From: JBEKYD01 sp049509915 | Lineage (GTDB): Bacteria > Acidobacteriota > Terriglobia > Bryobacterales > Bryobacteraceae | Reading direction: 5' to 3' | Assembly (NCBI GenBank): GCA_049509915.1 | Contig: JBEKZL010000214.1 | Location: forward strand, 1 to 13,295 | Length of the DNA: 13,295 bases | Shown: one piece after another, positions 7,430 through 13,295 of the stretch | Layout: each line of letters begins with the position of its first letter | Position numbering within the stretch: position 1 is the first letter of the stretch | Translations under genes and position numbers: made by a program | The notes under the pieces: model-generated | The model's database searches: none | Told to the model about the DNA's origin: nothing | Seen by the model: the letters and a program-made list of their open reading frames with translations, nothing else

Positions 7430-8581
7430 TCACGATTTTTCGGGCGGCCCTTCGCGCTCCACCAGGCCGCCTGGCCGGCCGATCTCGGTCGGTCCACCTC
7501 TTGGCGCCTCGCCTCGCGGGCGCATCTGCGAGCGCGCCGCGCTGGCGATTCCGTGCAACCCCAGAGCGGTCGCAACGCCAGCCGTCATCCAACCGCCGAT
7601 CTTCCCGGCAGTGACGTCCACACCGAAACCCGGAACCCCGGGCAGGCGCTGGTAGAGCGGAAGCGCCGTGTCCCAGAAGCGGTAGGAAGCGCACGCGGCA
7701 CAGCCGTGCCCGGATTCCACCGGCCAGCTCGTGCCGTCGTTCCACCGCACCACCGGGCAGTTGAAGGTCGCTTGCGGCCCTTTGCAACCCATCTTGTACA
7801 GGCAGTATCCGCGTCTGGCCCCATCGTCGTCCCAGCGTTCCACGAAACGGCCGGCATCGTAATTGGCGCGCCGCTCGCATTGGTCGTGGATGATGTGCCC
7901 GTACGCGAATAAAGGCCGCTTATGCGCGTCCAGCGCCGGCAGGCGGCCGTAGGTCAGGTAATAGACCAGCAGCGCGGCCGTGTTGGCGGGGTTGTGCGGA
8001 CACCCGCCCATGTTCACCAGGGTCAGGTTCGGCATCGCTTCCCCAACGCTGATCGCGCCGGTGGGGTTCGGGGCCGACCGCTGGGGCCCGCCATCGAACG
8101 CGCAGGAGCCCACGGCAATCGTCGCCGCGGCACTCCCGCAAACCCGTTTGGCGATATCCATTGCCGACCGCCCGCCGATGGTGCAATATCCGGGCTCGCC
8201 GGTGGGAATCGAACCCTCCACGATCGCCAGGTATTTGCCGCTGTCCTCGCGCACCACCCGGTCCAGAGCGCTTTCGGCCTGCTTGCCGGCCGCCGCCATG
8301 ATCGTCTCCTGATATTCCAACGAGACAATCGAGAGCACCAGCTCCGCGATAGACGGGTGGCTGGAACGCAACATCGACTCCGTGTTGCCGGCGCAATCCT
8401 GGAACTCCAGCCATACCAGTACCGGCCGCCGCTTCTTTTCCAAGGTTGCCGCGACCTGCGCGGCCGCGCTCAACGGCAGACCCAGCGTCGCCGCCATCGA
8501 CCCGCAGAACTTCAGAAACTTTCTTCGTGGGACCCCGTGGCACCGCAGCGCGTCTGCAATACTGCATTCGCGACCAGCCAT
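7430..8581 (-). CDS. hyaA: [NiFe]-hydrogenase small subunit, Tat-exported, with C-terminal anchor
   Basis: The 383-residue iron-sulfur subunit relays electrons from the Ni-Fe site. A Tat signal is visible (RRKFLKF at 19-25, hydrophobic core to about 42). Distal [4Fe-4S] ligands are intact (His232, Cys235, Cys260, Cys266), as are medial-cluster ligands (Cys275, Cys294, Cys297). Three proximal ligands are seen (Cys63, Cys160, Cys194), but the second Cys of the usual CxGC motif is Asn66 (QDCAGNTES). No extra Cys of the O2-tolerant group 1d type is present. Residues 327-348 form a membrane helix, followed by a polar tail, as in small subunits that dock on a cytochrome b. ATG 8581-8579 has GGGGGAAG just upstream. 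This is the first gene of the operon; 53 nt separate it from the large subunit. Confidence 0.95.
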   Translation of the reverse strand: MAGRECSIADALRCHGVPRRKFLKFCGSMAATLGLPLSAAAQVAATLEKKRRPVLVWLEFQDCAGNTESMLRSSHPSIAELVLSIVSLEYQETIMAAAGKQAESALDRVVREDSGKYLAIVEGSIPTGEPGYCTIGGRSAMDIAKRVCGSAAATIAVGSCAFDGGPQRSAPNPTGAISVGEAMPNLTLVNMGGCPHNPANTAALLVYYLTYGRLPALDAHKRPLFAYGHIIHDQCERRANYDAGRFVERWDDDGARRGYCLYKMGCKGPQATFNCPVVRWNDGTSWPVESGHGCAACASYRFWDTALPLYQRLPGVPGFGVDVTAGKIGGWMTAGVATALGLHGIASAARSQMRPRGEAPRGGPTEIGRPGGLVEREGPPEKS

Positions 8582-8698
8582 TGTGCTTCCCCCAGCCGCT
8601 GTCCGGCGGCGCGGTGGCCGACAGGTTTGCTTGGAAAGTCAGAGCCGCGGGGCAGAATACGGGTACTCCGTCCCGTGCCGCGCGCCCAATACCGCCTC

Positions 8699-8728
8699 AT
8701 TATGGGGCACCTTCAAGCCGGGAGTCAA
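8699..8728 (-). promoter_or_regulatory. Probable hydrogenase operon promoter
   Basis: On the minus strand TTGACT (8728-8723) and CATAAT (8704-8699) each match consensus at five of six bases, with an 18-nt spacer. Transcription would start near 8692, giving a leader of about 110 nt before the small subunit. An A/T tract with a 14-nt palindrome (AAAAAGGCCTTTTT, 8733-8746) lies just upstream of the -35, where an UP element would sit. No sigma54 site was seen. Confidence 0.55.
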
Positions 8729-8761
8729 TAGAAAAAAGGCCTTTTTATCGATTACTGTGGA

Positions 8762-8800
8762 GCAGACTCTCAGTCTGCCACGCCGGGACTCATCCCGGCG
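8762..8800 (+). repeat. Two tandem perfect hairpins (REP-like)
   Basis: GCAGACT (8762-8768) pairs with AGTCTGC (8772-8778) around a 3-nt loop. Two bases later CGCCGGGA (8781-8788) pairs with TCCCGGCG (8793-8800) around a 4-nt loop. The loops read CTC and CTCA. Both stems are perfect, and no T-run follows on either strand within a few bases, so a standard terminator is less likely than a palindromic intergenic repeat or a protein-binding site between the divergent genes. The rest of 8801-8950 shows no gene. A weak pairing, CTGTTC (8909-8914) with GGACAG (8919-8924), was also seen there. Confidence 0.6.
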
Positions 8801-8965
8801 CGCTCGTCTCGCACAGCCTGAAATTCATGGGGCAGGCGATTTTGGCCGCCCCGCACTCGCTCCCCGTCGCCGCTCCATGTGTGTTACCGTTTCTGACGTG
8901 ATAAGTCCCTGTTCGACCGGACAGTACCGAGCTGAGTCGGGCGGCTTGCCTCCAGGAGAAACCCA

Positions 8966-10852
8966 ATGAAAATCGGTATTCTGTGTCTGCTAGCTCTTTT
9001 CTGCCTGTCCCTCCCCGCCGTGGCGGACGTCACCGTAGCCAGCCCGGACGGCCGCGTCCGGTTTGTGCTGTCGCAGAGCGCCCAAGCCCATCTCGAATAC
9101 ACGGTGACATTCAACACGAAGAATATCGTCGATCCGTCCCCGCTCGGCATCGTGGTGGATGGCGTGGATCTGGCCGGCGGCGCCCGGATTGGCAACGTGC
9201 AAAGTTACAAAACCGACGAAACCTACCCCTGGTACGGCCCGCACTCCACCGCGATAGACAAATCGAACGGCGCCAAAGTCGCCTTGACGCATCCCAAAAC
9301 GGGAACGTCCTATACGCTCGAAATCCGCGCGTACGACGACGGCATTGCGTTCCGTCACCTGGTGCCCGGCGAAGGCGCCCGTACGCCCGACGAAGCTACC
9401 GTCTTTCGCGTCCCGGCGGGCAGCCTCATCGCGCCGCAGAACTACGTGTCCGGCTACGAGGGCGTTTATCCGTGGCGCACCACCACTAACACGATCGAAG
9501 GCATGATGGACGGCGAATGGACGCACCCTCCGTTCACCTTTGTACTGCGCGACAAGACCGCCTACGCTTCCATCACCGAAGGCGCGCTGGTCAATTACAG
9601 CGGCATGGTCTTCCAGGCCGATGCCGCCCAGGCGCTGCACGCCCGGCTGGGCCACGCCGAGCCTGCCATCTTCGGGTTCCGCACTCGCTACCCCAAAGAC
9701 ATCGAGCGCCTCACCCATCCGGCGGTGATCGACGGTCCCATTACCACGCCGTGGCGAATCGTGATGATCGGCCCAGACCTGAATACTCTCTTCAATTGCG
9801 ACATCGTACACAACGTGTCGCCCCCTCCGGACCCGAAGCTTTTCCCCCAAGGTCTCCATACCGAATGGATCAAGCCCGGCCGCGCCGTCTGGAACTATCT
9901 CGACGGCACCGACCCGACCGTGGAAGGGCAGAAAGAGATGGCGCGCCTGGCGGCCCAACTGGGATTCGAATACAACGTTATCGAGGGCTTCTGGCGCAAC
10001 TGGCCGGAGGCGCAGTTGAAAGACCTGGCGGATTACTCCCGCCAGCGCGGCGTCAAGCTCATCCTGTGGAGCAGCCGCGCCCAGGTCCAGGACCCGCAAA
10101 AGCTCCAGGAATGGTTCGACATGTGCAACCGCGTGGGCGCCGCCGGCGTGAAGATAGACTTCTTCGACCACGAGCACAAAGAGGTTGTCGATCTCTATCG
10201 GATGATGGCCAAGGCCGGCGCGGAGCACAAACTGCTGGTCGATTTTCACGGCGCCAACAAACCCACCGGCCTGGAGCGAACTTATCCGAACATCGTCGGC
10301 ATCGAAGCCGTCCGCGGCATGGAGTTCTTTCCGCCCTACGCGCAGCACGATGTGGTCCTGCCGTTCACGCGCCTGCTGGCCGGCATGGCCGATTACACCC
10401 CAACCCACTTTGGCTCGCGTGTGGCCGATACCACCTGGGCGCACCAGGTGGCCAATGCCGTCATCCTGCAGTCACCGCTGCTGGTTTATGCGGCGCACCC
10501 CGTCAACATACTGGCGAACCCAACCGTCGACCTACTGAAAAGCATTCCGACTTACTGGGATGAGACCGTGGTTCTGCCTGTCTCCGAAATCCGGGAAGTC
10601 GCGGCCTTCGCCCGCCGCAGCGGAGATACATGGTTTCTGGCGGTCACCAACGGGCCCACAGCTAGGAATGTACGCATCGATCTCTCCACGTTCCTGGGCA
10701 AAGGGCCGCGCGCCAGCTTTCATGCCACGCTCGTGCGCGATGCGGGGGAAGCGGCCGCAGTCAAGATCGAGCAGCTCACACTGTCCGCCAGTGACTCGCT
10801 CTCGGTCGACTTACGTTCCGGCGGCGGCTTTGTCGCCAGGTTCAAGAGGTAA
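8966..10852 (+). CDS. Secreted GH97 family glycoside hydrolase (alpha-glucosidase/alpha-galactosidase type)
   Basis: The 628-residue product has a Sec signal peptide (1-20, cleavage after Ala-Val-Ala). The GH97 order follows: an N-terminal beta-sandwich (about 22-285, starting VASPDGRVRFVLS and containing the YPWYGPHS and YDDGIAFRH segments), a catalytic TIM barrel (about 290-545), and a C-terminal beta domain. Hallmarks are GVKIDFFD (395-401), HGANKPTGLERTYPN (428-442) and GIEAVRGMEF (446-454). The family includes inverting alpha-glucosidases such as SusB and retaining alpha-galactosidases. Asp398 at the end of the predicted fourth barrel strand suits the nucleophile position of the retaining branch, but without an alignment I leave the specificity open. 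AGGAG (8954-8958) lies 7 nt before the ATG. It acts on alpha-linked sugars in the periplasm or outside. No Sus transporter genes lie beside it. Confidence 0.93.
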   Translation: MKIGILCLLALFCLSLPAVADVTVASPDGRVRFVLSQSAQAHLEYTVTFNTKNIVDPSPLGIVVDGVDLAGGARIGNVQSYKTDETYPWYGPHSTAIDKSNGAKVALTHPKTGTSYTLEIRAYDDGIAFRHLVPGEGARTPDEATVFRVPAGSLIAPQNYVSGYEGVYPWRTTTNTIEGMMDGEWTHPPFTFVLRDKTAYASITEGALVNYSGMVFQADAAQALHARLGHAEPAIFGFRTRYPKDIERLTHPAVIDGPITTPWRIVMIGPDLNTLFNCDIVHNVSPPPDPKLFPQGLHTEWIKPGRAVWNYLDGTDPTVEGQKEMARLAAQLGFEYNVIEGFWRNWPEAQLKDLADYSRQRGVKLILWSSRAQVQDPQKLQEWFDMCNRVGAAGVKIDFFDHEHKEVVDLYRMMAKAGAEHKLLVDFHGANKPTGLERTYPNIVGIEAVRGMEFFPPYAQHDVVLPFTRLLAGMADYTPTHFGSRVADTTWAHQVANAVILQSPLLVYAAHPVNILANPTVDLLKSIPTYWDETVVLPVSEIREVAAFARRSGDTWFLAVTNGPTARNVRIDLSTFLGKGPRASFHATLVRDAGEAAAVKIEQLTLSASDSLSVDLRSGGGFVARFKR

Positions 10853-10864
10853 GAGGTAAGAGGT
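10844..10864 (+). repeat. Heptamer AAGAGGT x3 across the GH97 stop codon
   Basis: Three exact copies of AAGAGGT run end to end. The first contains the last two codons (AAG AGG) and supplies the T of the TAA stop. The unit also resembles a Shine-Dalgarno core, and a TTG codon follows at the last base. Copy-number slippage would leave the stop intact, because AAGAGGTAA is re-formed at each junction. Confidence 0.7.
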
Positions 10865-10989
10865 TGAAGGCGGCCGCGATCGTCCTCGCCAACGATAGAC
10901 TCCAGTTGACGATCGAAGGTAACGGCGCCAGGTTCTCCAGGCTCGTTCTACGTGATCGTCGAGGACAGCTGGGTCAAGATCAAAGTTAA
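10864..10989 (+). pseudogene. Possible relic of a glycosidase-type N-terminal domain
   Basis: A TTG-initiated frame of 41 codons reads LKAAAIVLANDRLQLTIEG, then NGARFSRLVLRD, then ends at TAA. This looks like the opening beta-strands of secreted carbohydrate-active proteins: compare the IENRDLRVTVDPGAG stretch of the partial gene at 12742. It lacks a signal peptide, stops far too early, and abuts a repeat element. The likeliest explanation is the remnant of a gene once following the GH97 gene, cut off by insertion or deletion. A tiny real gene is possible but less likely. Confidence 0.35.
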
Positions 10990-11012
10990 GTCGGGAATCG
11001 TCGTGTCCTCAA

Positions 11013-11113
11013 GGTGGGACAGACCAGGACAGACCATCGTTTTTCGTGGTCTGTCAGGCCCTCACCACGCCACAACCGCCGAAAGACGACAAAAAACGAT
11101 CCTCTGTCCCACC
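11013..11113 (+). repeat. 101-bp inverted-repeat element between convergent genes
   Basis: GGTGGGACAGA (11013-11023) is repeated in perfect inverted form as TCTGTCCCACC (11103-11113). Inside are two direct copies of GGACAGACCA (11017-11036), an inverted partner TGGTCTGTC (11047-11055) forming a 9-bp hairpin with 11028-11036, and a second long-range pairing ATCGTTTTT (11036-11044) with AAAAACGAT (11092-11100). The element encodes nothing convincing. Nested inverted repeats at a convergent junction fit a REP/BIME-like or MITE-like element. It may also act as a bidirectional terminator for the GH97 and oxidoreductase genes. No other gene is seen in 10990-11153. Confidence 0.6.
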
Positions 11114-11153
11114 GGCTTCCGGCGTCCGTCGGCAACCTGGCGCATCTCCCGCT

Positions 11154-12548
11154 TCACCCCAGCAACCCCCGCAGCACGCCATCCCACGGCTTCCGGTACG
11201 GGCGCTCGAGCATGGCGCTGGCCTCGCGATCTCCGACGATCTCTTCCTTCTCCGGATCCCAGCGGATCTTGCGGCCGGTGCGCAGCGATATGTTGGCGAG
11301 ATGACAGGCCACATTCACCTGGTGGCCCTCTTCGACGTCCGAAATGGGCCGCTGGCGGCTCTTCACGCAGTCGATGAAATTACGCGCGTGCAGGTTGAAC
11401 TGTTCGGCGCTCGAACCGGGCTCCTTCATGGCTTGAACCCACGGCGAAGGCTTGAAGTTCGGGTCGAGCCGCGGCCCGCCCGTCGGGTGCGAACCCTGCC
11501 GGACTCCGGGCACCGCGGACATAGGATCGATCCGCATGTCCGGCAGAACCTCGAACCCGGCCCGGTTGATCACCAGCGTTCCTTTATTGCCGATGAATTC
11601 CAGGCCGCCTTGCCCACCGCGCCCTTGCGCCGCTTCGCGGATGTAATAATCCACCGTGAATCCCGGGTACTCCCAGGTAGCGTCCTGCGTATCCGGCGTC
11701 TCGCACCCGTCCTTCAGCACCAGGCGGCCGCCGCTCGAAGCCGCGGCATTCGGGCCCTTGACGTTCATGACCCATTGGACGATGTCCATCTCGTGCGCGC
11801 CCAGGTTGGTCATCTGGCCGCCGGAGTAATCCCAGAACCAGCGAAAGTGATAGAGGCAGTGCATGCGGTTATAGGGCCGCTGGCGCGCCGGCCCTAGCCA
11901 CATGTCGTAGTCGAAATCGGCTGGCGGCGTCGAATCGGCAGGCACCGGGAAACCCGGCGTGATGTTGCGCGCCGAGCCCGAACGAATGCTCATAATCCGG
12001 CCGATGTAACCCGCCTGCATCAGTTCCCGCGCCTTTTGGTAGTGCTTGCCGGAGCGCTGCTGCGTGCCCACCTGCACCACCCGGTTGTGCTTGCGCGCCA
12101 CGTCCACCATCCAGCGGCCTTCTTTAATGAAAACCGTCATCGGCTTTTCCGTGTAGACGTCCTTGCCCGCCGCGCAAGCCATCATGGCCGCAAGCGCGTG
12201 CCAGTGGTCCGGGGTGCACACTACGACCGCTTGCAGATCCTTATTGTCGAGCATCTTGCGGAAATCCCGGTAGGGTTTGGCGGCGCCGCCGGTGGCGGCG
12301 ATGCCCTCTTCCAGGCGCGGCTGGTAGACTTCGGCCAATGCGGCGCAATCCACGTCCGGTAGGTTCTTGAAATCGCGAACGTGCTCGACGCCGATCAGGC
12401 CGTATCCGATGAAACCGACCTGCACGCGGTCATTCGCGCCCGCGAGCCTTCGGTAAGACGCCGCGGTAAGAGCCCCGATGGCGCCGCGGCGGGTAATTCC
12501 AACGCTGGAAATCGCGGACGAAGACTCGCGCCCGGCTGAAGAATCCAT
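11154..12548 (-). CDS. Tat-exported Gfo/Idh/MocA family oxidoreductase
   Basis: The 464-residue product has a twin-arginine signal (ITRRGAIGALTAAS, 18-31), then an NAD(P)-binding Rossmann fold starting VGFIGYGLIG (44-53), CTPDHWHA (111-118), the EKP motif with Lys135 (134-136), and the C-terminal alpha/beta domain with GAHEMD (250-255, His252 and Asp255), the usual catalytic His/Asp region. The family oxidises or reduces sugars, inositols and related polyols. Tat-exported members probably carry a tightly bound nicotinamide cofactor, because free NAD is not available outside the cytoplasm. The C-terminal IVGDREAS...YRKPW stretch is common in Acidobacteriota and Planctomycetes paralogues. AGGGGAA lies upstream of ATG 12548-12546. 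The substrate is unknown; neighbouring glycosidases point to sugar catabolism. Confidence 0.92.
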   Translation of the reverse strand: MDSSAGRESSSAISSVGITRRGAIGALTAASYRRLAGANDRVQVGFIGYGLIGVEHVRDFKNLPDVDCAALAEVYQPRLEEGIAATGGAAKPYRDFRKMLDNKDLQAVVVCTPDHWHALAAMMACAAGKDVYTEKPMTVFIKEGRWMVDVARKHNRVVQVGTQQRSGKHYQKARELMQAGYIGRIMSIRSGSARNITPGFPVPADSTPPADFDYDMWLGPARQRPYNRMHCLYHFRWFWDYSGGQMTNLGAHEMDIVQWVMNVKGPNAAASSGGRLVLKDGCETPDTQDATWEYPGFTVDYYIREAAQGRGGQGGLEFIGNKGTLVINRAGFEVLPDMRIDPMSAVPGVRQGSHPTGGPRLDPNFKPSPWVQAMKEPGSSAEQFNLHARNFIDCVKSRQRPISDVEEGHQVNVACHLANISLRTGRKIRWDPEKEEIVGDREASAMLERPYRKPWDGVLRGLLG

Positions 12549-12576
12549 AACCGTTCCCCTCGCGAAAAACCCAGAG

Positions 12577-12589
12577 ACCTGGTACAGGT
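12577..12589. promoter_or_regulatory. Possible operator palindrome upstream of the oxidoreductase
   Basis: ACCTG-GTA-CAGGT is a perfect 5+3+5 palindrome about 30 nt before the oxidoreductase ATG. A minus-strand TATACT (12633-12628) further up could be a -10 box, but no good -35 accompanies it. The position would suit a repressor site in the leader. This is a weak call, because such a short palindrome can occur by chance. Confidence 0.25.
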
Positions 12590-12741
12590 TTTGTCACCGC
12601 GAGTCGAGCCCGCTCCCGGCTACCAAAAGTATAACTCAAGGCCATCGCGATGTTGCCGCGACTACGGCCAAACGGAGCGCGGCGTCGGTTGGCTTCCTCC
12701 ATGGGTGCGCCGGGAATTCATAGTTGATACCCTTCGGGGAT

Positions 12742-13295
12742 ATGGGACCTAAGGCTGTGGGCGCTTTTCCGTGGAAGAAGATGAGGCTGCTGCCGCTTGC
12801 CGGTTTTTTTGCCATCGCGTGCCTGGCCGCGACACCGGTTCGAACCATCGAGAACCGCGACCTGCGCGTGACCGTCGATCCCGGCGCCGGGCAAATCACC
12901 GTTCTCGACAAAGCCGCCCGCCATCAATGGCAACAATCCCGGCCCGCCGGCGCGAATCGCGGGTTTCGCGATCTTGAGCAGAAGGCACGCCAGAGCCTCT
13001 CCTTTACGGTCGATCTCGCCGGGAGCGGTGGGAAAACCTGGCCGGCGCTCGTCACGCTGTCGCTCGCCCCGGCCGGGCCCGACCTGGTCGCGGAAGTGGA
13101 CATGGCGGACCGGAGCGTGCCATTGGACTACGTCGAATTTCTCGAACCCTGGGTTCTGGACTCGCCATCGGCCTCGCTCGCCGTGGCCGATTACGCCGAT
13201 GGCCATCTCTATCCATTGAACCTCCGGCCGCTTCCCAAGACCCGCTTCCCGCTCGACAACATCGACATGCCGTGGGTGGGGGTCTGCGACGTGGA
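12742..13295 (+). CDS. Secreted glycosidase-related protein (3' truncated)
   Basis: The frame is open to the end of the window; 184 codons are complete. ATG 12742 and ATG 12781 are in frame, and both give a signal peptide (hydrophobic core LLPLAGFFAIACLA). The second has GGAAG just upstream and a more typical length, so the start is uncertain. FAIAC could be a weak lipobox. The mature part starts TIENRDLRVTVDPGAGQ and continues as alternating beta-strands ending in LPLPKTRFPLDNIDMPWVGV-like sequence. This is the look of the N-terminal beta-sandwich found before the barrel in several secreted glycosidase families. I cannot name the family from this portion. It is divergent from the oxidoreductase, with 193 bp between the two starts. 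Confidence 0.65.
   Translation, partial: MGPKAVGAFPWKKMRLLPLAGFFAIACLAATPVRTIENRDLRVTVDPGAGQITVLDKAARHQWQQSRPAGANRGFRDLEQKARQSLSFTVDLAGSGGKTWPALVTLSLAPAGPDLVAEVDMADRSVPLDYVEFLEPWVLDSPSASLAVADYADGHLYPLNLRPLPKTRFPLDNIDMPWVGVCDV

Noticed and set aside
8990..10444. Minus-strand open frame of 484 codons opposite the GH97 gene.
   Set aside because: The sense strand carries strong GH97 motifs, a signal peptide and a Shine-Dalgarno; the antisense frame has none of these.
11014..11304. Plus-strand frames of about 96-283 codons starting in the inverted-repeat element.
   Set aside because: They run through the repeat and then antisense to the Gfo/Idh gene, with no ribosome site or domain character.
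12730..12739. CCC-TTCG-GGG mini-hairpin just before ATG 12742.
   Set aside because: The stem is only three base pairs and cannot be extended, so it is not a credible regulatory hairpin by itself.

Overview
The window is a GC-rich bacterial chromosome segment. It carries a five-gene [NiFe]-hydrogenase operon flanked by genes for carbohydrate breakdown and secreted oxidoreductases. The best guess for the source is a Solibacter/Bryobacter-like Acidobacteriota. The basis is the mix of a Tat-exported Gfo/Idh/MocA protein, several secreted glycoside hydrolases of different families, and a hydrogenase with a multiheme cytochrome. No marker gene in the window proves this. No tRNA, rRNA, CRISPR array or transposase was seen.

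Layout, left to right. 1-1899 (+): 3' part of a glycoside-hydrolase-like gene with a GATase-like domain. 1979-2446 (+): small secreted protein of unknown function behind a near-consensus promoter that may give a leaderless mRNA. 8581-2543 (-): hydrogenase operon in the order small subunit (Tat), large subunit, fused b-type/heptaheme c-type cytochrome, maturation protease, 62-residue two-helix membrane protein. The last four genes are packed tightly: a Shine-Dalgarno overlapping a stop codon, then a TGATG overlap, then an ATGA overlap. 8582-8965: divergent intergenic region with a good sigma70-type hydrogenase promoter, an A/T tract just upstream of it, and two tandem perfect hairpins. 8966-10852 (+): secreted GH97 glycosidase. 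10853-11153: convergent intergenic region with a heptamer repeat, a probable gene relic and a 101-bp inverted-repeat element. 12548-11154 (-): Tat-exported Gfo/Idh/MocA oxidoreductase. 12742-13295 (+): 5' part of a secreted, probably glycosidase-related protein.

How the hydrogenase should work (inference): the Tat-exported heterodimer faces the periplasm, is anchored by the C-terminal helix of the small subunit, and passes electrons from H2 to the cytochrome encoded next. That cytochrome joins a HyaC-like di-heme b module to a complete NapC/NirT-like heptaheme c module, so electrons could go to quinone or along periplasmic hemes. The enzyme departs from textbook group 1 in three metal-centre motifs: Asn for the second proximal-cluster Cys, CSVC in the first Ni-binding motif, and Gln for the terminal His of the second. 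The other genes fit scavenging of plant or microbial polysaccharide, with H2 as an auxiliary electron source.
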